Below, piece by piece: positions 28,355 through 36,838 of a stretch of DNA of 64,000 bases. Under the pieces are notes generated by a model. The model was not told where the DNA came from. It ran no database searches and saw nothing but the letters and a program-made list of their open reading frames with translations. How positions within the stretch are numbered: the first letter of the stretch is position 1; every line of letters starts with the position of its first letter. Both the position numbers and the translations under genes were made by a program. This DNA is from Chitinophaga sp. Cy-1792 (GTDB taxonomy: Bacteria > Bacteroidota > Bacteroidia > Chitinophagales > Chitinophagaceae): the NCBI RefSeq assembly GCF_011752935.1, contig NZ_VWWO01000002.1, forward strand, positions 1,736,001-1,800,000. Direction: 5' to 3'.

Positions 28355-30079
28355 ATGAAGCGCATTAGTATATTTTTACTGGCAGCAGCTGCCTTCTCCT
28401 CCTGTAAAAAGGATTTGAACAAACAGCCGCTGGATAGTCCGTCATCAGGTAGCTATTACACCAACGAGGCAGAAGTAAGTCTTGGTTTGACCGGTGTTTA
28501 TTCCAGTACCTACTGGAACCTGAGTAATAGCATTCCTGTTCAGATCTCTTTTGATCAGTATACCGACCTTGGGCTGGAACGTGCACCTGGCATAGCTGCG
28601 GGTACGTATGATGCTACTACTGGTACCATTGGTACTACCTGGCAGCTGATATATAAAACCGTTTCCTATGCCAATAACCTCCTCGATGGTATGGTGAGGG
28701 CAAAAGGTAATATGCTGCCGGACAACTACAACAGGATGGATGCAGAAGCCCGTGTATTAAGGGCCTGGGCTTATTATCACCTGATAGGTTTGTATGGAGA
28801 TGTTCCTTTTTATACAAAACCGTTATTGCCTTCAGAATTTTATAACCAGGCACGTGTTGATAAAAATAAAATTGGTGATTTCCTGCTCACAGATCTTGAT
28901 AGCGCAGCAACCAAACTGCCATGGCAGCCTGCAGACCAGGGAAGAGTAAGCAGGGGAGTGGCGCTGGGACTGAAATCAAAACTGGCGTTGATGCTTCAGC
29001 GTTATGATGTAGCCGCTACTGCCGCAAATGATGTGATCAAGAGTGCACAATATAGCCTCAATCCTGTATTTGCCAATCTGTTCAAAAAAACCGGGCAGGC
29101 GGCCAACGCAGGTAAAGAGATCATGTATATCCTGCCTTTCCCCGATGATGCGGTGAATCCGGTGAGCTACGTAGCTATAGGTCAGGGCTCCCGCGCTATC
29201 AGTGCGCAATCAGGCCGTTTCCCTATTCAGCCGCTGGTAGACAGATTTGAATGTACCGATGGTAAACGTATCGATCAATCGCCTTTGTATGACCCGGCAA
29301 ACCCTTCTAAAAACAGGGACCCGCGCCTGAAACAAACCGTTACCATGAATGGTGATACTATTTCACTGACAGCCAGTGGTACGCTCAGAAGGTGCGTGTA
29401 TAGTTGCTATAACAACGCAGCAGGTAAAGCTGAAACTATGTTCTATAACTTCGCTACCGGTACCTGGGCTTCTGCTTCCAATGCAGATATGACCAATATC
29501 TACGGCCCTGTATTGAATGGCGTTGGGTACCTCTGGGCTAAATATACCTACGATGATGCACAGGACGCCTTTACCAGCAAAACCGGGTTTATCTATATGC
29601 GGTATGCAGAAATTCTGCTGACCTATGCAGAAGCTAAAGTAGAAGGCGGTCAGTTGGATGCGTCTGTAATAGCGGCTGTTAACCAGGTGCGTCAGCGTGC
29701 GGGCATGCCCGTAGTGGATGCGGTGGTAGCTGGAGACCTGGCTAAGATGAAGCAGCTGGTAAGAAGAGAAAAAGTAGTGGAACTGGCAAATGAAGGTATT
29801 CACCTGTTCGATATGCGCAGATGGAAAACCGGCAAAACAGCGATGAATACCTTTGTGTATGGTGCTGCTGCCAAATCCAATGTGCCTGCAGCTGTTCCGT
29901 CATTTGGCGGTGCTGGTTCTGAAACAGACCTCAACGATATCCCTGACTATACCAACAGTGCTACGGTGCGCTTTAAACGTGAGCAGCGCTACTTTATAGA
30001 TCCGCGTGATTACTTGTGGCCAATACCACAGGGCGAACGTGACATGAATAAGTTACTGGGGCCTAACCCCGGATGGTAA
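28355..30079 (+). CDS. SusD-family surface lipoprotein (RagB/SusD)
   Basis: 574 residues with a lipoprotein signal (ISIFLLAAAAFSSC, Cys followed by KKDLN). The RagB/SusD alpha-helical TPR frame is seen in RVLRAWAYYHLIGLYGDVPFYTKP, in GRVSRGVALGLKSKLAL and in the C-terminal YMRYAEILLTYAEAKVEGG, VNQVRQRAGMP, REKVVELANEGIHLFDMRRWKTG and YLWPIPQGERDMN. It binds ligand at the surface and forms the lid over the SusC gene product encoded just upstream. It ends shortly before a terminator, so the operon is just SusC and SusD. Confidence 0.95.
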   Translation: MKRISIFLLAAAAFSSCKKDLNKQPLDSPSSGSYYTNEAEVSLGLTGVYSSTYWNLSNSIPVQISFDQYTDLGLERAPGIAAGTYDATTGTIGTTWQLIYKTVSYANNLLDGMVRAKGNMLPDNYNRMDAEARVLRAWAYYHLIGLYGDVPFYTKPLLPSEFYNQARVDKNKIGDFLLTDLDSAATKLPWQPADQGRVSRGVALGLKSKLALMLQRYDVAATAANDVIKSAQYSLNPVFANLFKKTGQAANAGKEIMYILPFPDDAVNPVSYVAIGQGSRAISAQSGRFPIQPLVDRFECTDGKRIDQSPLYDPANPSKNRDPRLKQTVTMNGDTISLTASGTLRRCVYSCYNNAAGKAETMFYNFATGTWASASNADMTNIYGPVLNGVGYLWAKYTYDDAQDAFTSKTGFIYMRYAEILLTYAEAKVEGGQLDASVIAAVNQVRQRAGMPVVDAVVAGDLAKMKQLVRREKVVELANEGIHLFDMRRWKTGKTAMNTFVYGAAAKSNVPAAVPSFGGAGSETDLNDIPDYTNSATVRFKREQRYFIDPRDYLWPIPQGERDMNKLLGPNPGW

Positions 30080-30093
30080 TAAACCATGCTATG

Positions 30094-30135
30094 AAAACCG
30101 GCGTCCTTTGCAGTAGGGACGCCGGTTTTGTTTTT
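30094..30135 (+). terminator. Terminator of the SusC/SusD operon
   Basis: AAAACCGGCGTCC (30094-30106) pairs perfectly with GGACGCCGGTTTT (30117-30129), followed by GTTTTT. It lies inside the N-terminal extension of the open frame that begins at 30073, which argues for the later start at 30154 of the next gene. Confidence 0.88.
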
Positions 30136-30153
30136 AGTCGTATTTTTGCAGCT

Positions 30154-30699
30154 ATGAAACAGTACCTTTTTACTTCACCGCGATTAGGCTTCAGGCAATG
30201 GCTTCCGGAGGATACACTGCCTTTTGCTGCTATCAATGCTGATCCGGTAGCGATGGAATTTTTTCCTATGCTGATGACTGAAGAGGAGACCCGTAATATG
30301 ATCGCCAGGATGCAGCAGCATTTTGATCAGTACGGCTACGGATTGTATGCGGTGGATCTGCTGGAAACCGGACAGTTCATAGGTTTCGTAGGTTTTAATC
30401 ATCCGCAGTTTGAGGCATGGTTTACCCCATGTGTGGAAATAGGCTGGCGACTGGCACCTGCGGTATGGAACAATGGCTATGCTACGGAAGCGGCTATACG
30501 TTGCTTTGAATATGCCTTTGAAGAATTGGGACTGAAAGATGTCTATGCTTTCACAACCATTTCCAATAAGAAGTCGGAACGTATTATGCAAAAAGCCGGG
30601 ATGCAGCATGCCGGTTTTTTTGATCACCCCAAACTCGCTGCTGATCACCCTTTTGCACCACACACTTTGTACAGGATTACAACACCCACCAGTAAATAG
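30154..30699 (+). CDS. GNAT N-acetyltransferase (RimJ/RimL-like)
   Basis: 181 residues from the ATG at 30154. The open frame extends upstream to 30073, but that part runs through the terminator hairpin and is not family-like. RLGFRQWLPEDTLPFAAINADPVAMEFFP at the N-terminus and EIGWRLAPAVWNNGYATEAAIRCFEYAFEELGL (acetyl-CoA site with the RLAPAVWNNGYA variant of the P-loop) are typical of the RimL-like branch that acetylates protein N-termini or small amines. Its 3' end overlaps the convergent transporter gene by 23 bases. Confidence 0.92.
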   Translation: MKQYLFTSPRLGFRQWLPEDTLPFAAINADPVAMEFFPMLMTEEETRNMIARMQQHFDQYGYGLYAVDLLETGQFIGFVGFNHPQFEAWFTPCVEIGWRLAPAVWNNGYATEAAIRCFEYAFEELGLKDVYAFTTISNKKSERIMQKAGMQHAGFFDHPKLAADHPFAPHTLYRITTPTSK

Positions 30700-32095
30700 T
30701 ATAACAGATAGCCAGCGGCCCGAAGAACAGCAGGCACAGGCCCGGCAGCCGGAAGTCTTTCTGGCTCAGGAACCCGGAAGATAAGGCAATGGCATTGGGA
30801 GGAGTGGAGATAGGAAGTAAGATGCCGATACTACAGGAAAACCCGATGGCGATAGATACAAACGCCACATCGTTAGGCATGAGGCTGTTGGCCAGTGGTA
30901 TCAGGATACTCGCTGCTGCCGTACTGCTCATGAAATTGGAAATAAATACTGTCAGATAGGAAAATACCAGTACTGCCATAAATTTATCTGTAGGCAGGGT
31001 TATTTTTGTGGCTACATAGTCCAGCAGGCCTGTTTCCTGTGCCGCCATGCCCAGTGTGAGTCCGCCGGCTACCAGCAAAAGCGTATCCCAGGATATCAGC
31101 CGGATATGCTTTTGCTGGATAACGCCTGTAAGTGTGAGTAGCATCATGGGCATAAACGAAACGGCCGCAACAGGGATATGTGTCACCGAGGAGGTGAGCC
31201 ATAGTATCAGTGTCAGCACGAAAGTAATGCCTACGATCCAGCGGTCCTGCAACTCTGAATAGGTGTAGGTATGGTCGGGGTTATCGTTGCCGCCATATAG
31301 TGCCGGTACTTCAGCTACCAACGGTTTGTAGCGCCAGTGTAACAATATCCAGCCCAGGAAAGTGAAGCCCAGCGCCAGCGGGGCGCCCATCTCCATCCAG
31401 TAGAGGAAACTAATCGTAATACCTTTTTTAGCGGCTGCTTCTACGGCCATCGCATTGATGGGACTGCCTATAATGGTGCCCATGCCGCCAAAAGAAGCTG
31501 CTATGGCTATTCCCAGGAATATGCTTTTGGTGAAGGGGTCTTTTTTGTCCAGCTTTTTGGCCAGTGGCGTGAAGATGGCCACCATCATAGCGGCTGTAGC
31601 GGTATTGGATACCCCCAGCATAGATAGTAACATGGTGAGTAGCATGATGCCCAGCAATAGCCTTGTTGGCTTGTTTCCAAACATCTTCAGTGCAAAATTG
31701 GCGATGGATTTATCCAGCGAAGTAAGTTGTATGCCCAGTGAAATAAAGAAACCACCCATCATCATCCATATCACCGGACTGGACCAGGTGCCTGCGTACC
31801 GTTCCCAGTCGGGGTTTACATTGCGGATGCTGGCGTCGTGCAGGAAATATACCGAATAACATATCACAAACATGCTCACGGCGAAAGGAGGCATGGCGTC
31901 TGTAATCCAGAAACCTACTGCCAGCATGATCAGTACCGACGCATTCAGCGCGGTGTCAGGCATGTCGCGGGGTAAAAGCCAGATACGCACAACCGCAGCG
32001 GTGACGACTACCAGCAGAAACAGGGTTACTTTCTGGCCCAGCGGCCATTTCTCTTTAATGAAATCTTCCAGGTTACGCGGTGATTCAAAATGCAT
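30677..32095 (-). CDS. SLC13/DASS-family sodium:anion symporter
   Basis: 472 residues from the ATG at 32095; a TTG start at 32134 would add 13 residues. About a dozen hydrophobic segments are visible. The two re-entrant motif regions of the divalent anion:Na+ symporter family can be seen: GGMGTIIGSPINAMAV in the first half and LLPISTPPNAIALSSG in the second. Family members take up dicarboxylates, citrate or sulfate with sodium. The first motif reads S-P-I-N rather than the usual S-N-T, so the anion specificity is open. It is divergent from the TetR gene at 32255. Confidence 0.9.
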   Translation of the reverse strand: MHFESPRNLEDFIKEKWPLGQKVTLFLLVVVTAAVVRIWLLPRDMPDTALNASVLIMLAVGFWITDAMPPFAVSMFVICYSVYFLHDASIRNVNPDWERYAGTWSSPVIWMMMGGFFISLGIQLTSLDKSIANFALKMFGNKPTRLLLGIMLLTMLLSMLGVSNTATAAMMVAIFTPLAKKLDKKDPFTKSIFLGIAIAASFGGMGTIIGSPINAMAVEAAAKKGITISFLYWMEMGAPLALGFTFLGWILLHWRYKPLVAEVPALYGGNDNPDHTYTYSELQDRWIVGITFVLTLILWLTSSVTHIPVAAVSFMPMMLLTLTGVIQQKHIRLISWDTLLLVAGGLTLGMAAQETGLLDYVATKITLPTDKFMAVLVFSYLTVFISNFMSSTAAASILIPLANSLMPNDVAFVSIAIGFSCSIGILLPISTPPNAIALSSGFLSQKDFRLPGLCLLFFGPLAICYTIYWWVL

Positions 32096-32188
32096 GTGCT
32101 GCTTCAGGTTGTAGTAGTCATAGGTGGTTAACAATTGGCAGATATAAATGTTTAGTTATGTAGATGAATGTGTTATGAATCAATTTTG

Positions 32189-32211
32189 AACAAGTGTTTA
32201 ATACATTTGTT
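32189..32211. promoter_or_regulatory. Candidate TetR operator (imperfect palindrome)
   Basis: A 23-bp palindrome has outer half-sites AACAA and TTGTT and inner TGT and ACA, with 18 of 23 positions symmetric by my count. Its right arm covers the -33 box of the tetR promoter, so binding would block transcription of the regulator and the efflux operon behind it. Confidence 0.5.
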
Positions 32212-32237
32212 TAATTGGAAATACTGATCTACATTTG
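32206..32237 (+). promoter_or_regulatory. Promoter of the TetR/efflux operon
   Basis: TTTG at 32206-32209, a 20-base spacer and TACATTTG at 32230-32237 match the Bacteroidota housekeeping consensus (TTTG, then TAnnTTTG) exactly. The ATG at 32255 lies about 10 bases after the expected transcript start. A second -7-like box, TAATTTTG, lies at 32243-32250. Confidence 0.65.
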
Positions 32238-32254
32238 ATTTATAATTTTGGGAG

Positions 32255-32887
32255 ATGGCTAAAGCGACCAGTAAAAAGAAGGACCTCGATGCCTCTGCGG
32301 AAGAAAAGATCATGGCCGCAGCAAGGGTAGTATTTACACGTAACGGCTACGCCGCTACGACAGTACGTGACATTGCCGCCGAAGCTGACCTCAACTTTTC
32401 CCTGGTAAACTATTATTTCCGCAGTAAGGAAAAGCTCTTCGAGCTGATCATGCTCGATGCCATCAAACAGCTCCTGTCAGGCCTGAAAGACCTGCTCAAC
32501 GACACGCATACATCTGCCATGGAGAAAATCGATGCCGTATGCCCGAAGTATATGGATATGCTGCTGGCGCATCCCGACCTGCCGCTATTTGTGATGACAG
32601 GCATCGCCAATAACGCCATCAGCTCCCCGGAAATCTCCAAAGCCCTTATCGATAATAATATCTTCCTGCAATCCTATTTTCTTAAACAATTACAGGAGCT
32701 ATATAATAAAAATAAACTCGCGATCGAACCCCTCCATCTTGTGATGAACATGATGAGCATGCTCACCCTACCCTTCATCGCCAGGACAATGCTCCTCCGA
32801 TCGGGCACCGTAGACATGAAAATGTTCAGGCAAATGATGGAAGACCGCAAACAAAAGATACCCATCTGGCTGAAAGCCATGATGTAA
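32255..32887 (+). CDS. TetR-family transcriptional regulator
   Basis: 210 residues. After a Lys-rich start, residues about 15-62 form the TetR helix-turn-helix (EEKIMAAARVVFTRNGYAATTVRDIAAEADLNFSLVNYYFRSKEKLF). The C-terminal helical domain is the ligand-binding/dimer part. It lies 35 bases before the TolC gene of the efflux operon, so it most likely represses this operon and itself; a fitting palindrome overlaps its promoter. In E. coli a TetR-type regulator (CecR) stands in front of the related ybhGFSR genes, which is a useful parallel. Confidence 0.93.
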   Translation: MAKATSKKKDLDASAEEKIMAAARVVFTRNGYAATTVRDIAAEADLNFSLVNYYFRSKEKLFELIMLDAIKQLLSGLKDLLNDTHTSAMEKIDAVCPKYMDMLLAHPDLPLFVMTGIANNAISSPEISKALIDNNIFLQSYFLKQLQELYNKNKLAIEPLHLVMNMMSMLTLPFIARTMLLRSGTVDMKMFRQMMEDRKQKIPIWLKAMM

Positions 32888-32922
32888 CTATATCATACAT
32901 AATATTTCAATACCGCGAAAAC

Positions 32923-34197
32923 ATGGTACAGAAGCATTGTAGAAAATGGCTGTTGTTCCTGCTGTTGCTGCCATCGTATGCTGCCTGGTCACAGGCACTC
33001 ACGATAGAACAGTGTTACAGCATGGCAAGAGAGAACTATCCCTTGATAAAGCGCTACGACCTGATTAAGGCCACTGGAAAATATTCCCTCTCCAACGCCG
33101 GCAAGGTATACCTGCCCACCGTGAATTTTTCCGGACAAGCCACTTATCAGTCGGATGTGGTGAATGCGGCAGACCTGCTCCCGGCTAACCTCGGGGTGTC
33201 TTTTCCCACTTTCAGTAAAGATCAGTATAAACTGGTAGGAGAAGTGCAGCAAACGATTTTCGATGCCAATGCCAGCCATTACCAGAAAGAACTGATCAAA
33301 GCCAATACTGCTGCAGATCAGCAGAACCTGGAAGTTAGCCTCTACGCGGTACGCGAACGCATCAACGAGTTTTACTTTTCCATCCTTCTGATGGATGAGC
33401 AGCTGAAACAAAACGATATCCGTACCAATGACCTCAACAGTGCCATCGCCAAAGTAGAAGCCGCTTACCGCAACGGTGCCGCCTACCGCAGCAATGTAGA
33501 TGAACTGAAGGCAGAACTGAGCAATGCCCGCTCTTCTGATATACAGTTCCGGTCTAACCGCAGTGCCTATATGAAAATGCTAAGTGTATTTATCGGCAAA
33601 GATCTGGGCGATAGCACCAAACTGACGATGCCGGAAGAACAATCTGTCGCATCAGATATTCACCGCCCGGAACTGAGCTGGTACGAATACCGGCGCAAAA
33701 CAATGGAAGTACAGGAACAACAGCTGAAATCGGACTACCTGCCACGCTTCAACGCCTTCTTTCAGGGCGCCTATGGCAGGCCCACGCTCAATTTCCTCAG
33801 CAACGAGTTCGGCTGGTGGTACTTTACGGGATTGCGCATGAGCTGGAACCTGGGGAGTCTGTACAGCCTGAAAAATAACAAACGTATCATCGAAAATAAC
33901 CGCAAGTCGGTGTCGGTAGAAGAAGAAACATTTCTCTATAATACTAACCTCTCTCTTATCCAGCAAAGGGAAGAGCTAAAGAAATACCATGCGATGATCG
34001 CAGAAGATGAGGAAGCCATCACCTTCCGGGCTTCTGTAAAACAGTCTGCAAAAGCACAGCTGGAGAATGGTGTCATCACCGTTCATGATTATATCAACCA
34101 GCTGAATGCCGAGAATCAGGCCCGGCAAACGCTGATCCTGCACCAGTTACAGCTGCTGCAGGCAGGTTATCAATATAAATATACTTCTGGCAACTAA
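32923..34197 (+). CDS. TolC-family outer membrane efflux protein
   Basis: 424 residues with a signal peptide (KWLLFLLLLPSYAAWSQ). ALTIEQCYSMARENYPLIKRYDLI is the typical OEP start. Two similar halves of long amphipathic helices with short strand parts follow (VNFSGQATYQSD and YLPRFNAFFQGAYGRP, each preceding a helical hairpin). It would form the trimeric outer membrane channel for the ABC exporter encoded downstream. The following fusion protein gene starts after 10 bases. Confidence 0.92.
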   Translation: MVQKHCRKWLLFLLLLPSYAAWSQALTIEQCYSMARENYPLIKRYDLIKATGKYSLSNAGKVYLPTVNFSGQATYQSDVVNAADLLPANLGVSFPTFSKDQYKLVGEVQQTIFDANASHYQKELIKANTAADQQNLEVSLYAVRERINEFYFSILLMDEQLKQNDIRTNDLNSAIAKVEAAYRNGAAYRSNVDELKAELSNARSSDIQFRSNRSAYMKMLSVFIGKDLGDSTKLTMPEEQSVASDIHRPELSWYEYRRKTMEVQEQQLKSDYLPRFNAFFQGAYGRPTLNFLSNEFGWWYFTGLRMSWNLGSLYSLKNNKRIIENNRKSVSVEEETFLYNTNLSLIQQREELKKYHAMIAEDEEAITFRASVKQSAKAQLENGVITVHDYINQLNAENQARQTLILHQLQLLQAGYQYKYTSGN

Positions 34198-34207
34198 TAT
34201 TATTTCC

Positions 34208-35149
34208 ATGAAACAACTGATTGTTTTCACGATTGCACTGATTAGTATGACCGCCTGCGGCGATAAAAAACAATCGCAGGATGCCTCCGGGAATTTCGAA
34301 GCGGATGAAGTAATCGTATCTGCACAGCAAAATGGCGAGCTGCTTAGCTTCAACGTGGTGGAAGGTACTGTACTTCGTGCAGGCGACAGCGTAGGACAGA
34401 TAGACGTAAAAATCCCTTCCCTGCAAAAGGCACAGGTAGAAGCCTCTATTGCTGCACTGCAACAAAAGACCAGCTCTCCGGCAGAGAAAAATGAACTGGT
34501 GAGAAAACAGCTGGCTGTCCAGGAATCCCAGCTGGAACAGCTGATACGCGAACAGAAACGCACGGAGAACCTGGTAAAGGAAGATGCTGCCACCCGCAAG
34601 CAACTCGATGACCTCAACAGCCAGGTAGACCAGATGCACAAACAAATTGCGGCCACCAGGCAGCAAATGAACCTGGACGACTATACCACCGGTGTCCAGA
34701 ATAAAACGGTACTCAGTGAAAAAGCACCGCTGGAAATGTCGGCAGCACAATATGCCGAACAAATCCGTAAAGGTAAGATCATCAACCCGATTACCGGCAT
34801 GGTACTTACCAGGTATGCCCTGCAGGGAGAACTGGCCACTATAGGAAAGCCGCTGTACAAGATCGCCAACACAGACACACTCTATCTGCGTGCATACGTA
34901 GACGGTACACAGCTGCCACAGATCAAAACAGGACAACAGGTAACCGTTCGCATCGATCAGGGCAGGAAATCCTATAAAAACTATACCGGCACCATCAGCT
35001 GGATATCTGATAAATCTGAGTTTACCCCTAAAACTATTCAGACGAAAAACGAAAGGGCAAACCTGGTATACGCCATCAAGGTGCGCGTCAAAAATGATGG
35101 CTTCCTGAAAATAGGCATGTATGGCGAAGCCTTATGGTCTCAACAGTAA
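34208..35149 (+). CDS. HlyD/EmrA-type membrane fusion lipoprotein
   Basis: 313 residues. It has a lipoprotein signal (LIVFTIALISMTAC, then GDKKQ), unlike E. coli YbhG, which has a plain signal peptide. A first lipoyl half (NFEADEVIVSAQQNGELLSFNVVEGTVLRAGDSVGQID) is followed by a coiled-coil hairpin (about 80-165), the second lipoyl half (KGKIINPITGMVLTRYALQGELATIGKPLYKIAN) and a beta-barrel part (LYLRAYVDGTQLPQIKTGQQVTV). It should bridge the ABC-2 permeases and the TolC channel. A second copy of the coupling motif before the end (YAIKVRVKNDGFLKIGMYGEA) is complete. Confidence 0.92.
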   Translation: MKQLIVFTIALISMTACGDKKQSQDASGNFEADEVIVSAQQNGELLSFNVVEGTVLRAGDSVGQIDVKIPSLQKAQVEASIAALQQKTSSPAEKNELVRKQLAVQESQLEQLIREQKRTENLVKEDAATRKQLDDLNSQVDQMHKQIAATRQQMNLDDYTTGVQNKTVLSEKAPLEMSAAQYAEQIRKGKIINPITGMVLTRYALQGELATIGKPLYKIANTDTLYLRAYVDGTQLPQIKTGQQVTVRIDQGRKSYKNYTGTISWISDKSEFTPKTIQTKNERANLVYAIKVRVKNDGFLKIGMYGEALWSQQ

Positions 35150-35161
35150 ACCGGAAAGAGT

Positions 35162-36082
35162 ATGAGTGCAGTTATTTTGGACAGCATCACAAAAACATAT
35201 GAATCCGGCCAGATACTGGCGGTGGATAATGTTTCGCTGGAAATACAGAAAGGAGAAATATTCGGACTGATCGGCCCTGACGGCGCCGGCAAAACATCTA
35301 TTTTCCGCATACTGACCACGCTGCTGCTGGCAGATAAAGGTAATGCCAGCGTAGAAGGCAACGACGTAATAAAGGACTATAAAGCCATTCGCAACATCGT
35401 AGGTTACATGCCGGGCAGGTTCTCCCTCTACCAGGACCTGACAGTAAAAGAAAACCTCAACTTCTTTGCCACCCTGTTCGGTACCACCATCAAAGAAAAT
35501 TATGATATCATTAAAGATATCTATGATCAGATAAAACCCTTTAACGACCGGCGTGCAGGCAAACTCTCCGGTGGTATGAAACAGAAACTGGCCCTCTGCT
35601 GTGCACTGATACATAAGCCGGTAGTGCTTTTCCTCGATGAGCCTACCACCGGTGTGGATGTGGTATCGAGAAAGGAGTTCTGGGATATCCTTGCCAGGCT
35701 TAAAGCACAAGGCATTACAATATTGGTATCCACACCCTATATGGATGAAGCCAGTCTTTGTGAACGCATTGCATTAATGCAGCAAGGCCGTATCCTGCAG
35801 ATAGATACACCGGACAACATTATTAAAAGCTATCCGGTGAAATTATATGCCGCCAAAGCTGATAATATCTTTCAGCTCTTACAGGATATGCGTGCCAGTG
35901 ATAAGATAGACAGCTGCTTCGCCTTCGGTGAATTTCTGCACCTGACCATGAAGCAGGACCAGCCAGGGGACCTGGACTATCTGCGGAAATACGCGGCAGA
36001 AAAGCATCATGGGGGTATCGACATCAAAGTAATTACACCGGGTATTGAAGATACCTTCATCCGGTTAAGTAATCATAATTAA
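35162..36082 (+). CDS. ABC transporter ATPase, first nucleotide-binding protein of the exporter
   Basis: 306 residues. Walker A is GPDGAGKTS (38-46, K44), the signature is LSGGMKQKLA, Walker B is VVLFLDEPTTGVD, and the switch region is ILVSTPYMDEA with Thr in place of the usual His. The last 80 residues form a short accessory domain. In E. coli YbhF and RbbA two nucleotide-binding domains are fused in one protein; here this half is a separate gene followed 6 bases later by the second half. Confidence 0.94.
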   Translation: MSAVILDSITKTYESGQILAVDNVSLEIQKGEIFGLIGPDGAGKTSIFRILTTLLLADKGNASVEGNDVIKDYKAIRNIVGYMPGRFSLYQDLTVKENLNFFATLFGTTIKENYDIIKDIYDQIKPFNDRRAGKLSGGMKQKLALCCALIHKPVVLFLDEPTTGVDVVSRKEFWDILARLKAQGITILVSTPYMDEASLCERIALMQQGRILQIDTPDNIIKSYPVKLYAAKADNIFQLLQDMRASDKIDSCFAFGEFLHLTMKQDQPGDLDYLRKYAAEKHHGGIDIKVITPGIEDTFIRLSNHN

Positions 36083-36088
36083 AGGTAT

Positions 36089-36832
36089 ATGGAGGAAAAG
36101 GTAATCGTATGTAAAGACCTGACAAAGCGCTTCGGCGACTTTTACGCCGTTAATAAAATCTCTTTTGAAGTAAATAAAGGAGAGATATTCGGCTTCCTCG
36201 GTGCTAACGGTGCCGGTAAAACGACGGCCATGCGCATACTGTGCGGACTTTCCTATCCCACCTCCGGAACAGCTGCCGTAGCAGGTTTTGATGTATATAA
36301 GCAGCAGGAGAATATCAAGCGCAACATCGGTTATATGAGTCAGAAATTCTCGCTCTATGAGAACCTGACCATTATGGAAAATATAGAATTCTATGGCGGC
36401 GTATATGGCCTGACAAGGCCCGTGATCAAAGAACGGAGCAATGAACTGATCAGACACCTGGGATTGGAAAAGGAAGCAAAAAAGCTGGTGGCAGGACTGC
36501 CGCTGGGCTGGAAACAGAAGCTGGCTTTTTCAGTAGCCATCTTTCACCGGCCAAGAATTGTATTCCTCGATGAACCGACCGGAGGCGTAGATCCCGTTAC
36601 CAGGCGCCAGTTCTGGGACATGATCTATCAGGCCGCCGCAGATGGGATCACCGTTTTTGTGACCACCCACTATATGGATGAAGCAGAATATTGTAACCGC
36701 ATCACCATCATGGTAGATGGCCGCATTGAAGCCCTCGATGCACCGCAGGCGCTGAAAGCACGGTTCAATGCCGATAATATGGAAGAGGTTTTTTATCAGC
36801 TGGCAAGAGGTGCAAAACGTTCATCAGACTGA
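36089..36832 (+). CDS. ABC transporter ATPase, second nucleotide-binding protein with degenerate signature
   Basis: 247 residues. Walker A is GANGAGKTTA, Walker B is IVFLDEPTGGVD and the switch is VTTHYMDEAEYC. The signature motif reads LPLGWKQKLA instead of LSGGQ, as in the second domain of YbhF-like proteins from memory. Paired with the preceding ATPase it would give an asymmetric dimer. It lies 6 bases behind that gene and 6 bases before the first permease, all translationally close. Confidence 0.94.
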   Translation: MEEKVIVCKDLTKRFGDFYAVNKISFEVNKGEIFGFLGANGAGKTTAMRILCGLSYPTSGTAAVAGFDVYKQQENIKRNIGYMSQKFSLYENLTIMENIEFYGGVYGLTRPVIKERSNELIRHLGLEKEAKKLVAGLPLGWKQKLAFSVAIFHRPRIVFLDEPTGGVDPVTRRQFWDMIYQAAADGITVFVTTHYMDEAEYCNRITIMVDGRIEALDAPQALKARFNADNMEEVFYQLARGAKRSSD

Positions 36833-36838
36833 CGTATT

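Noticed and set aside
34094..34936. 280-codon open frame on the minus strand
   Set aside because: It is antisense to the TolC and fusion protein genes, with Cys/Phe-rich shadow composition.
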